Source: Paramacrobiotus metropolitanus (Eukaryota > Tardigrada > Eutardigrada > Parachela > Macrobiotidae). From it: 64,000 nucleotides of DNA. The DNA is taken from positions 1 through 64,000 of the forward strand of contig NW_026570301.1 in the NCBI RefSeq assembly GCF_019649055.1. Direction: 5' to 3'. The translations under genes and the position numbers were made by a program. Below are positions 22,160 to 32,940 of this stretch, in pieces (the first letter of the stretch is position 1; every line of letters begins with the position of its first letter). The notes under the pieces were generated by a model, which was not told the DNA's origin, ran no database searches, and was given only the letters and a program-made list of their open reading frames with translations.

Positions 22160-23440
22160 GTCCAGACCATGTTCATAAAGCCGATCTTCTCATAAATTTT
22201 TGGATTTACATATTTGTTTTTTTTTTCCAAAATTTTTGCAACGGAGAGGACGAAGTTTTATGAAACATCGGCTGCATTGTGCGCACTTCGAAAATTCAGA
22301 ATACTGTTGCCCTGCAGAAAATCTGAGAGCGTTTGCTGAAGTGGCCCAAAAGCGCCTTGTACTGTACCTAATGTGATTTTTAAAAGTCAAATCAATCTGT
22401 GCCCCTACCTGCTCATACATTCGCCGCTTGAACGTATAAGGCGCGGATATCCATTCAATACATGTAATATTAAAACTTGAAATAAAAACTTATATATAAT
22501 ATTATACATATCTCTTCAAAACCTGCCAATAATAAGTTACCCTATAAGCTAAAAACCTGAGCTCCACTTACAATTCGGTTTGATTTCGAACGAGTTAAAC
22601 GACCATGTAGAAGTATTCCTGCAATAAAAGAGCTGGTAATCATTTTTAAACCCTAGTTTCTGCAAACGACTAAACACGGCCCGCTTCAGCAAACTCAGAC
22701 CTTGCATCAACTGCCAATCTTCCAGCACACTTATTACAGTGCAAGCCAAAAATAAATAGAATTCAACCAGTTTGTCCGCGGTCGCGACCCATCTACTGAA
22801 TTTTATCATTGAACCGACGCATTATTTGGTCGACAGAAATTCGCCGACCGACACTAGTCCAGCAGACATGATGTCGACACGTCACCATGCTGAAGTCGAC
22901 ACATCACGAAGTCGAAGTAGCGTTTGTCAAGGCCGTCTTAGTTTTCTTAGATTTTCTTTTTTCTTATGAATCATAGTTTTTTCCCAGTTCTTTTAGTCGT
23001 CGCCTTTGGAAAGGTCAGTGTCGTGCGATCGAGGTTTTCGTTGATCGACATACGGCCGAAATTCGCAGCGTTAAACTACTTAAATACGACATGCACTGCA
23101 TGAGCAACATAACAATCGCTCGTCTTCTGTATGTATAAAGTTGATTTTTTTGACTTACTTTTCGCTACGTAGTTGATTCCTTTGACTTACTTTTCGCTAC
23201 TACTTTTTGTATTATGTTTTTGAATGCGGGAAATTTCAGCCCTTATGTGCACAAACAGAAGTACAGGAAATCTCTTATTTAACGACTGAATTCTTTGCAA
23301 GAGTTTATGCGCTCAATATCGCGCTCCAGTGTTATACGTACAGAGTCTACTAGCACATAATATTATTTGTATAACGTTAGAACGACTGAACCAGGCTGTA
23401 CGTTATTTCATTCATGAAGTCTTGCTTATGGTCGGTTTGA
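22160..23440. other. no gene recognised; tandem duplication at 23140-23203
   Basis: Holds the possible polyadenylation signal at 22481-22486. A unit of about 32 bp containing TTTGACTTACTTTTCGCTAC occurs twice in tandem at about 23140-23203. No coding segment was recognised. Confidence 0.4.
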
Positions 23441-23590
23441 ACTACAGTAGAGGAACATCGAGCAATGAGAGAGGTCGAACTTCGTCGCTTGGGAAATGCG
23501 TTTCCAGCCCTCAAAGGCCCTCATAACGAAGTGTTGAAGAGTCTGTTAAGACGAATCAGCTTCACCAACTACCCAGTAGAAGAACAGTAG
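23441..23590 (+). other. possible short terminal exon, unrecognised
   Basis: After an ACAG or ACAGTAG acceptor-like site the frame is open to a TAG at 23588 and reads like protein (a HRAMREVELRRLG block, then LKSLLRRISF). The end slightly resembles the start of a cyclic-nucleotide-binding fold, which is not enough to name it. No partner exon was found. Confidence 0.22.
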
Positions 23591-23919
23591 AGTCCGTCAG
23601 TGTTCGGCTCCGAATACAGCCACATCATTCAGCATATTAAAATTACAGTCAGCTACTGATTAGTGATTTGCAAGGCTGTGCCAAAATTTCCTTGTTGCAG
23701 GTACGAACAAACAAATAAGGTATTCAAAATAGTGCAATTAGTGAGTCACTTTGGTAAATTAGCGGTGTATAGTCACTTTATACCACATATTAAGTAAGTA
23801 TTACCATGGCAAATTATTACTAGCGTAGTGTAAACATAGTGTATGCGTAGTAGTATATAGATATTGAAGTGTATATATAGTTTGTGCAGGTGTATATATA
23901 ATGCCATGGTATATATAAT

Positions 23920-26254
23920 GCCATATAGTTTGTGCCCGCGTCGCCAGAGACCTTCGCTGCGTTGATGGAGAAGCACCCTTCGAACCCACCGATATGTCAC
24001 CCGCCTCCGGGACCCGCAACTCCGACAGCCCTCGATATTACTCCGGCAGAAATTGTGGAAGCAATTCGTGCCTTCCCGAATGGATCGGCAGCTGGCCCTG
24101 ATGGATTGAGACCTCAATATCTGAAGGAGCTGATCAGTTTGAAACACCAAGAATTGGGTAAAAAGTTAAGTGAATCATTAGCTGCTGTTGCCAACATAAT
24201 GCTGAAGGGGGCTGTGCCCCAGGACGTAATCCCGATATTTTATGGTGGAAACCTGTTTGCCTTCAAGAAGAAAGATAATGGGATCCGGCCCATTGCAGTG
24301 GGAACGAGCTTGCGCCGTTTGGTTTGTCGTATTGTGATTTTCAGATTACGCCATTTAAGTAAAGATTGGCAACCCATCCAGCTGGGTTTCGCAACGAAAG
24401 GAGGTGTGGAAGCCGCTGTTACGCACGCTACTTCATCGAGCATGCTGCGATGTTGGACAAGCCGCAGGTTTTCCTTAAACTAGATGTCAAGAATGCTTTC
24501 AACTCCCTAGACCGAAATTACATACTAAAATGTGCCGAAGAATTCATGCCGGAGTACTACAAGTTTGTGTGGCAGTGTTACGGTGAACCATCAATACTGC
24601 TACACGGCAAGTACACCGTATCTTCACAGGCGGGCATCCAACAGGGGGACCCCCTCGGCCCACTACTGTACTGCCTTGCGACTATCGCACCACACAAACG
24701 CCTGAAGTCAAAGCTGAAAGAAAGCTTTCTGGACGATGATGCGCTGGGCGGAGACCCGGAAGATGCTTTTGACGACCTCTGCTCCCTTCAGGAAGCGCTA
24801 CGAGAACGCGGGCTAACGCTTAACATAGCTAAATGCGAGCTGATGGTGATCGGAGGCTCAGAGGCAGAACGCCAAACTGTGTATGATGCATTCCTCCATG
24901 CCTTTCCAGACCTGCAATGTCCCCAGCTGAAGGATCTGCATTACCTCGGTGCACCAATTCACGATGATGCGGTTGCGGGCGCACTCGTCAGTGCCACGGA
25001 GGTAATCGCCCGAATGACGGAGCGCCTAAATCTAATACCGGCCCATCAGGCCCTTTACCTGCTGAGATGCAGCATGGGTACTGTAAGGCTGAGCTACAAG
25101 TTGCGCGCAAGCCGATGCTATCAACAAAAGATGTTATTAAGCAAGTTTGATGATACAATACGCCAAAGCCTCACCTCTATTACTAACGTTAACATTACTG
25201 ATGACATGTGGTCGCAGGCATCTCTCCCGATTGTAGAGGGCGGTCTCGGAATTCGAAGCGTCGAGAAGCTTGCACTCCCGGCCTTTCTGGCCTCAGCTTA
25301 CTCGGTAGCTCCACTAACATCGGAAATTATTGTATTCGAACCGGACGTCTACTGTCGTGATGCTACTGCACAATGGCTCCAAATAACCCAACATGACCTC
25401 CCACACCTGGACGCGCGACCAACCCAGAAAGTTTGGGACGATCCCATAATTCGCGACACCGCAGATCGGCTACGAGCGACAGCCGGGAATGACATCTCCG
25501 AACAGGCAAGGCTGAGAGGTGTGAGCACGAAAGAAAATGGGGCATGGTTGGGAGCGCTGCCGGTTGCCTCCCTTGGCAACCTTCTTACGGACTCCGTGGT
25601 AAGAATCGCCGTTGGTTTGCGTCTGGGTAACCGGTAATTACCCCACACCGCTGTGTATGCGGTGAATGGGCGGATGCTCGAGGCTACCATGGTCTAAGCT
25701 GCAAGAAAAGCCGAGGACGAATCCCCACACATAAATGCCTGAACGCCATTGTGAAACGTAGCCTCGCATCTGCTGGTTTCGAAAGCGAACTGGAACCGCA
25801 AGGTATCTTTCCAACAGACAGTAAGCGACCAGACGGAGTTACCTTGACACCTTGGGATAGAGGACGAATGCTGGCATGGGATGCTACTTGCGTCAACACA
25901 ATGGCCATATCGCATATTATTGCGACATCCGCACGAGCGGGAGCAGCAGCAGCACAGGCCGAACAGGGCAAGATCGAGAAATATCGCGATATCGGCCAAG
26001 AGTACTGGTTCCGTCCTCTGGGTTTTGAAACGCTCGGGCCGCCCGGACCGGAAGCTGCCCGCACGATAACGGAATTTGGACAGCTCATACAACAAGAAAC
26101 TGGCGAAAAACGTGCCACGGAATACCTTCGCCAACGGATCAGCATTGAAATTCAACGAGGAAATGCGGCATCGATCATGGGGACAGCGCCATTGGGAGCA
26201 AATTTAGATCAAATTTTCTCTGTAATTAGGCCGCCCCTCTCGATTGATGCTTAA
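23920..26254 (+). mobile_element. non-LTR retrotransposon ORF: reverse transcriptase plus restriction-like endonuclease, decayed
   Basis: Three consecutive plus-strand frames form one protein broken by two frameshifts, near 24420 and near 25635. The first frame carries the start of the RT (GPDGLRPQYL, then IRPIAVGTSLRR). The second carries motif A (LKLDVKNAFNSLDR), the QAGIQQGDPLGPLLYC block and the catalytic FLDDD box, so the catalytic aspartates are still present. The third carries a Cys-x-Cys...His...Cys zinc-binding cluster (about 25655-25705), then KRPDGV...GRMLAWDAT, the PD-(D/E)xK pattern of the restriction-like endonuclease of R2/CRE/NeSL-type elements, with a conserved tail. N-terminal DNA-binding fingers and clear element ends were not found; the 5' end looks truncated. 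Probably inactive. Confidence 0.8.
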
Positions 26255-26259
26255 TAAGA

Positions 26260-27723
26260 GTGATTGCCTTCTAAGTTACCGCCATGGTATTACCATATGA
26301 TGTTAGCACATAAACTGATATGAGAGCACCATTGTTTTCTTTTGTTTTGTGATGGTTCAATGTGTCGGCTAACCGGGCCGAGCGGACGCGTTCCACAGAG
26401 CATTCAACAAAACTTCCTGCCGCTTGAGAATTTCCTTCATGCTTTCATTATCATTGCGGGAATCGCGTGTCTGATAGATCAGCAATAGATAGGTCACGGC
26501 CAAACATCCAAACTGCAAACCAGCAACCTTTTCAATACCAAAATGTATTGCTGAAAATGCATTTAGTCTTTTATGTAGTTTTTCGAGTTCAAAAGAAATC
26601 CGAGATTTTTATCAGGCATATTCAATTTGATGAGAAAACAGGTTACAAAGTAAATCTCCAAATAAACTCGGCATGCATTATTTCTCATTAGTTAATATTA
26701 ATTTTATTATTAATCCTCCATATGTAATTATTTTTTCATAGGCTTGAGGGCACTAGCTTATCTTACTGCAATAATATACTCCTTGGTTAGGTGAAGCAAG
26801 CCGCAGATTGACAGCGCACCGTCACTCGTACTAATGTGGACCGTTAAGCGATGGCATTCAATTAGGACATCCGTATCGTTGCTCTCCGCCGCGATCCGTG
26901 TCAAGAGCGTCCGTGGGGACTGCGCCTTCAAAATAAATACCGTAATTATCGAATCTGTGGCCCTGGGTACAAATAGTTCGAGGGCTATGGCGGAGGGAGG
27001 CTTATTTCGGGAGGGGGCGCAATTTCGGGGGGTAACATTATTTTTCGAACGGTATATTTTGGGAGGGTGCATTATATTTCAAATTAAATAACTGCGCATC
27101 CTGTTCTAGTGAAACTGAACGCAGTACGGTAGTTATTACACGAAACAGCGTAACCTTCCCAGCAACATTTTCGGGCATATACGTACATGAATTATGTTGA
27201 TGTCTGGTAAGTGTTTGCTCACAATCACAACAAATTTTATAAAGCATTTGCGGTACACCTACCATTCTGCAGCGCTGGACATTTATTAACGGCGCCCTGG
27301 GGCGTAATTTCGGCGGTTGGTTTTAGTTTTCAAACAGGGTAGGGCAGGGGCGCTTACTACAGTGGGGGGAGGGGGGCTCTTATTGCGGGGGAGCCGCAAA
27401 TTCAATAATTACGGTAATTTCTCTCGCTTTGGAACAGCTAGAAAATTTCCAGTGACTAAAGCTATCAGGGGTAACTTTTTCATGGTGTTTGATATTACAG
27501 AATCGTTAAGTTAAGTAGTCTCGCGCCACGTAAAAATTTTTAAAAGGTGCAACCACACGTTTACATGGTACGCAACCCCACTAATTTTCGTCAGATTTGT
27601 TGTTCAAATACAAGGTAGCTTATTCTGCACAATATTCACCAGGCTCGTCAATACGAAATAATGCACATCGGATATTTGCGGATGGTCAAAGCAAGTTATA
27701 TCTGTATGAGCCCGCTGTTGGTT
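26260..27723. other. no gene; G-rich repeat-like segments
   Basis: Around 26985-27065 and 27290-27415 are runs of five to six G separated by short spacers (for example GTGGGGGGAGGGGGGC near 27361). They look like a decayed G-rich repeat and could form G-quadruplexes. No coding segment was recognised. Confidence 0.4.
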
Positions 27724-28028
27724 GTACGAGGCAAGCGACAACTCTTTCCCTTCGCTTTAGTAAATTATATCACTTTCCTTGCTGCATCTTACCCGTGTGC
27801 AGGCGCTCACGTGATGTTACCCGTGTGCAGGCGCTCACGTGAAAACCCGTTTGCGGCTATAGTGGATTACGCAAATTGATAAAGAATATAGAGAAGAGCA
27901 CGGCAGGCGAATTTTATCGCCGGCTCAGTAAGCGCTTATCACAATAAATACGATAAGACGTGAAACGGCTGAAATCAAGTGATATAATTTACTAAAGCGA
28001 AGGGAAAGAGTTGCCGCTTGCCTCGTAC
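27724..28028. repeat. MITE-like element with inverted repeats of about 52 bp
   Basis: The left end starting GTACGAGGCAAGCG (27724) and the right end finishing CGCTTGCCTCGTAC (28028) are inverted copies over about 52 bp, with few mismatches. The interior contains a 28-bp unit with GTGTGCAGGCGCTCACGTGA repeated in tandem at 27789-27842. No coding capacity. Confidence 0.75.
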
Positions 28029-28274
28029 GGATTTATTGAGAACTGAATAATTCATCGATAAAAATTCGACGTCAGTGCTTTTCCTTATTATGCACTGTCA
28101 AGTGGTGATTGATATGTCAGTAAAACAAACCTGTACCTATCTGTAAAGTGAATAAAAAAATGCCAATAATTTGGTTGTGTTGGAAAACATTTTGAAGCGC
28201 TCTTGGCACTAAGAATATTTTCGAGGGGAAGACATCAGCGCAACGTATTTCAGTAATCCATGTACCTCCTGCCG

Positions 28275-28329
28275 TCAGCCGGCTAGAGTATGACGTTGTA
28301 GCCTACAACGTCATACTCTAGCCGGCTGA
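28275..28329. repeat. perfect 27-bp palindrome with one-base centre
   Basis: 28275-28301 is the exact reverse complement of 28303-28329. Imperfect pairing extends outward: ATTTCAGTAATCCATGTA on the left side matches the complement of TACAAGGATTGCAGAAAT on the right. It lies just beyond the last recognised exon of the gustatory-receptor-like gene. Confidence 0.85.
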
Positions 28330-28439
28330 AATACAAGGATTGCAGAAATGCGCTACTGTTATCCCCTCGTACGGTATATTAAGTTTTTAATAGCTGTTTT
28401 TGTATATGCTGAAAATATGAAAGCACATACAGTACCAAC

Positions 28440-29575
28440 CTGATCATACACGGCCAAGAAGACCACCATCCGCACGACCATATTACATAATCCCACGGCC
28501 GTATAGGTTATCGTGCACACCTCCATGTTATTTATGTACGTAAGGGCCTGGGCAAACCGCTCCGTGTCCTTCCACTCTCTTTTAGGGACTTGCAGCAATG
28601 TGCCACTCAACGCCGCCCACGTGAAAATGTCCTTCAAACATCCCACCAACACCACCGGCCCAAACGCCCGCCCCAACTGGGTGACCATCACGGTCAGTTT
28701 GTTGTGCAAATGGAAAAGCTGGCGCAGCCGGAGCGCATCCACTTCCAGCTCACCACGGCACCAATCCGTCAGTCGACGGTTCAGCCGTTCAAAACCGGCA
28801 TAGAAGTAAACCATAAAAATTAATATGAGGGCTGATGGAAGAAGTTCGCAAGATACGGTTAAAAAAATGCCGATGAGATGAGTCGTATAATGGATTTCCG
28901 GGTGCACGCTTAGGGTGTTAAAAAAGTAGGGCGACCTGACACCTGATTCGTAGTATTTAGCGCGGGTAAGCGCCATCATCCCAATAATTTCCCGATGACA
29001 CAGACACCAATGGAAACGGCGGTTAACGTGATTATCAGTATTACATACCGGCGTGAGCGAATGACATCGCGTTTCCTAAATAAACGCCGCAGCGTCATTT
29101 GCGCATCGGTCGTGATCTCCGGAATGCGGCTGCTGATAAACAGCATGCACGTTACCATGTATGGACCCTGCAAAACCATCACCGATTTGAAGTCAAACGC
29201 GATCAGTGTGAAGAACTCCAGATCCACCAATAATGACGATACACGCTTGAAGTAATCGTATTCCTGCATTAGGAAAAACAGCATCAGCACAAACCAGAAT
29301 ACCGCCGTCCACACCAGCCAAAACAACCGCTCTACACGGAATCGTGATGATTTGACACATTGGTTATGGAAGATAAAGCATGTCGGATAGGCGAATAAGC
29401 CGAACATCCTCATCCATCGTACAAAACTGCGCGGAATAATGGCCAGCTCAGTGTAAATGAGGGCCGAGGTGTCCGATGATGGCTGACGCAGTTTACGGAA
29501 ACTCATGCTGATACCATATGTGCAGGTTGCAACTACGGTGAGAATGACGCATTTACCGACGAAATATGGTGCCAT
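28440..29575 (-). CDS. gustatory-receptor-like seven-TM protein (7tm_7 type), 3' end missing
   Basis: Exon 1 (29575 to about 29008) starts at an ATG and carries a long N-terminal region with RMFGLFAYP near TM1, then TM2 and TM3. The second part, down to 28440, has TM4, a LRQLFHLHNKL segment with FGPVVLVGCLKD at TM5, and TM6. This order and the RLFHLHNKL...AFGPVLL-type pattern are typical of insect gustatory receptors, which are probably ligand-gated channels. The two open frames meet at an overlapping ATGA (28979-28976), which looks like a frameshift. However, an intron of 65 nt (29007-28943) or 59 nt (29001-28943), ending ATCAG, joins them exactly in frame. The second frame reaches a possible donor (CAG/GTTGGT) at 28439, before the expected TM7. 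The last exon was not found. Confidence 0.7.
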
Positions 29576-29767
29576 GGTGGAAGAAAATGTCTGCTGCAGT
29601 TAAATCCTGGTGGTTTATAATGCAGCACATGGATCTTAGCTGGCGTGGTGAGATAATTCTTGTGCTTGAGCGGAAGGCGTAGTTAATCGTTAATCACAGG
29701 TAATTCGCATTACTTGATTACTGTCGCACAAACAAAATGGTCACCGTCAGCATGATCGGTGAACTGT

Positions 29768-29841
29768 GTACACGCTTATAACAGCTGCACCCTGATGGTG
29801 AAATGTACACGCTTATAACAGCTGCACCCTGATGGTGAAAT
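29768..29841. repeat. 37-bp tandem duplication, two copies
   Basis: GTACACGCTTATAACAGCTG and the next 17 bases occur twice without change. A recent local duplication upstream of the gustatory-receptor-like gene. Confidence 0.9.
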
Positions 29842-31105
29842 ACATGCCAGGCTCCATCGGGGAATCGCAAATGCCCGCCAATAAATATCTAATCTGCAGT
29901 TTGCAATACAGTATAAGGACAGCTTCCGGGATATGGAATGGATCAACCAATACTCCAGGGAAAACATACGCAGTAGTGGCCTGCATCTCTGTACAAATCC
30001 TGTAACGTCGAAATAGTGACCGCCTGCTCAAAGTTTCGAGCGGACCACACAAAATCGGTCATTTCACCGTAAATTAAATCCATCATTTATAAGTGAACAA
30101 ATTTACTGCCTGCTGCCTTGCTCTTTATAAAAACATACGAGATTGTTGTGATGCAAGCCGCCCACAGAGGCGATGTGAGTGGTTACCGGTTACTGATACC
30201 ACGGCACTGTTAGAAGCCTAACAGCACACAACTAACTATTAAGGAAGCGGCAAGGACTGCCTCATTGACAGTATAATTATGTTCGTTTGCACGTGTACTG
30301 GTATATAACGTATGCACGTGTGAAATAACAGTTATTTTTTTCGGGTGGCTTTCTGGTGCCAGTAACGTGGCAAACTTTTGAGCAGATGGCCGCAATAAAA
30401 ACGCGATGACAAAACTGTCCGTGTACGGGCGAACCCCCAAGGATACTTTTCATAATTGACGAAACTTAACGAACAGTAAGATTTACGACCGCATATTCAG
30501 CATCACGGCCTTTCCGAAAATAAACACCAGGATGAATTCGGATCTTTTCTTTATATATTCGACTTTCGCTTCACCAAATTCCCCGCGTTGGAACGTTTTA
30601 CTGAGTGACGAGAGACTCACACACAGTGTTCTTTTGCCGATATAACAAGGTAATATGCAATAAACTTGTCTTCAATAATTCTCGCTAAAACGTGCGTTGC
30701 GGTGGAACCACTACTATCACCTAAAAGCATGTTTAAATCAAAACATCAAGCTTTCGCTTAAACTATTGTTAGCGCTAATTTTGCGTTTTTTGTTTCTCAC
30801 GCAAACTGATCTGTAAGCAAGAACTCGCATCAAAATTAAGAGGTCTGAACACAGACACTTTACTTTCCGCTTAGCCTTAGCATTACTGGCAGCCGCCTTT
30901 GGCACCTGATTCCCCCACGATCTCAGCATGTCAGCTCAAAACGCTCCGCAGTTTATGGTGCAGAACTGGATCCGATCCGACAAATGTCAGCGTTGCGGCG
31001 GCATGTTTCACGCGAAAAACACAAATTTTATTAAAGCCGATTACTTCACAAACGCTACCACGGATCCTAAACCTGCGCTTTAGTGCAAAGCCATCCCATC
31101 TAAGC
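29842..31105. other. no gene recognised
   Basis: Ordinary AT-rich sequence with short chance frames on both strands. Confidence 0.4.
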
Positions 31106-31109
31106 AGAA

Positions 31110-31620
31110 AGCGCGGTTGCTGAGTGAGAACACGGAGTTACACAACCTACGGGGGGTTATCTTCCTCCATGTTGTGCCCCGGCCGGCCGGCGATCTCATT
31201 GGGACTTTGTTGACCAATCCGCTGATCCGATACGTCCGGGTCACATGGTCCCTGATGTTGTGAGCTGTGGTGCTGGCCGCCGGTTGCGTCATATGCTCGT
31301 TCGCACCACGGGCGGCAGCGTGGGAGCTCTTTCGCGTCGGACGGATTGTCATAGGACTGGGCACCGGGGTGGGCTCCTTGATGGAACCGGTTTACACTGC
31401 GGAGACCACCCCGCCGAGCTTGCGGGTGCCGCGGAAACCCTGCTACCGATTATGCACGTGCTGGGATTAATCGTTACCACGGCAATCTGGTTCCCGTCTG
31501 CGTTGTGGAATGAAAAGGAGTAGCAGTGGTTGTTCAGCATTGTAGTTATTCCGGTAGCGGTGTACTTTGTTGCGCTGTCAGCTCGCGGTATATTTACGAG
31601 AGATAAAGATACGCTGTGGA
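31110..31620 (+). pseudogene. N-terminal half of an MFS sugar transporter (SLC2/GLUT-like), broken
   Basis: The frame begins with a GDLIGTLL-like TM2, then GRIVIGLGTGVGS and PVYTAETTPPSLR (the sugar-transporter GR-x3-G and PxYxxExxP blocks of TM4 and the following loop). A frame change leads to a TM5 (LPIMHVLGLIV) and a W-rich TM6 with a TAG at 31521-31523. An earlier in-frame TGA is at 31261-31263. Homology stops at about 31620, where similarity to the C-terminal half begins on the other strand. A dead gene. Confidence 0.7.
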
Positions 31621-32070
31621 CCTTCTGTGGGAATAATTTCCCGGAAAAGATCCATGGAATTGCCGCAGAGAGCCCAGCGCAAGGCACACGATAAAGAAAG
31701 GCAGACAAACTTCACTTCCATACTGCGTTCCCTCTACACCACTCTCCGTGGCGCAAGCGAATGTAACAAAGAGGATGAGGGCGACAATTACGCAGTTCTG
31801 GCTGATCAGCAGCAACGTCCGGCGTCCTAACCGGTCCACCAGACCCATCAAGTTAAACAGCGATGCGAAGGTGCAGCGCCAGACGCCATCGTGCCGTATA
31901 CAAAGTACAACTGCCGCAACCCAACGCTGTCGTAGATGGATATGTTACAGACGTGGAACAGAAAACCGTGCACTGCTATCCCCAAAACTGGTTGACTAGC
32001 ATGGATGCGGTGGTCAGAACGGTAATTTTCTACTGCTATGGAGCAGTGAAGAGATCCAACATCGACACCT
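31600..32070 (-). pseudogene. C-terminal half of an MFS sugar transporter, inverted
   Basis: Read on the minus strand, the pieces occur in family order but in different frames: a NQFWG remnant of the QQxSG block at TM7 (about 32000-31980), a FHVCNISIYD-like stretch, LVDRLGRRTLLL (the loop before TM9, about 31845-31800), a hydrophobic TM, and IPWIFSGKLFP at TM10 (31660-31628). It converges on the plus-strand N-terminal half at about 31600-31620. Either the second half of one gene was inverted, or two dead copies lie tail to tail. Confidence 0.65.
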
Positions 32071-32209
32071 TCTGCAGTCCTTTCTTGTGCGTCATTCCAC
32101 GTGCATCTCTTCGATTTTACCCCGGAGGTTGGAGGTGCCACGTAGCCATACAAGCGCCGCCGCGGCTTGCTGGTATGGCACTCCCCGGACAGTTTTAATG
32201 CCACAGTTG

Positions 32210-32935
32210 CAATGCGTCAGTGTCGTGGTCAGCTGACGACCTCCTTATTCCCGATTGCGCAACATGCACTGAAACAGTGCAAGTTTTTGACATTTGCCGG
32301 CTTGGTCGTTATAGGAACAGTGCACCTGGCCTGGAAGCTGCCGGAAATAAGAAAAAAATTTTTTATTGAGATACAGTACGGTTTTCATGGTGAAAGACTT
32401 ATTAGCGAACACGCATTGAATGAGTGGATGGAAGTACGCGACGCCTGGATGGAAAATCGCGCTCAGTCCCTTATAACTGATAGGCCCGATGTTGCCAAAG
32501 GGGTCAATGCTCCGTAGCCACGTTATTCAGTTCACTACCTACGTTCGTTTGATGTTTTGTGGCTGCAACCCAAAAATAAAAGCGGTTAATAAATATTGGC
32601 GGAAAAGGTCAAGAGATAAACAGTTCGGGTTAAGCGTAATCATTAAAATTTATCAAGAAAATAGATTGGTTACGTATACCATCGGCGGGGATCATTCCGT
32701 AAACGTCGTTTAAAATTTAATTAAAATTAACACTCAAGACATTAATGCAATAGATAGAAACTGAAAACCCTTATAATCTCCTACTTTTGCAGTTTTGCTA
32801 GGTTCTTAATATTCTCTGAATTCTTGAGGTTGTAAAAGCTTTCAGGTTTCATTGACATTGTTAAAACTTTGAGCATATGTAAGGCTAACGCGAATTTAGC
32901 TCCTGGCCAGCGGCCAAAGAGGTTACAATTTACAG
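32210..32935. other. no gene recognised
   Basis: Downstream of both the broken transporter and the minus-strand orphan GPCR. No coding segment could be supported. Confidence 0.4.
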
Positions 32936-32940
32936 TTTAT

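Noticed and set aside
28976-28979. ATGA overlap of the two gustatory-receptor frames as translational coupling
   Set aside because: Coupling of that kind is bacterial; an intron or an indel explains it better in this genome.
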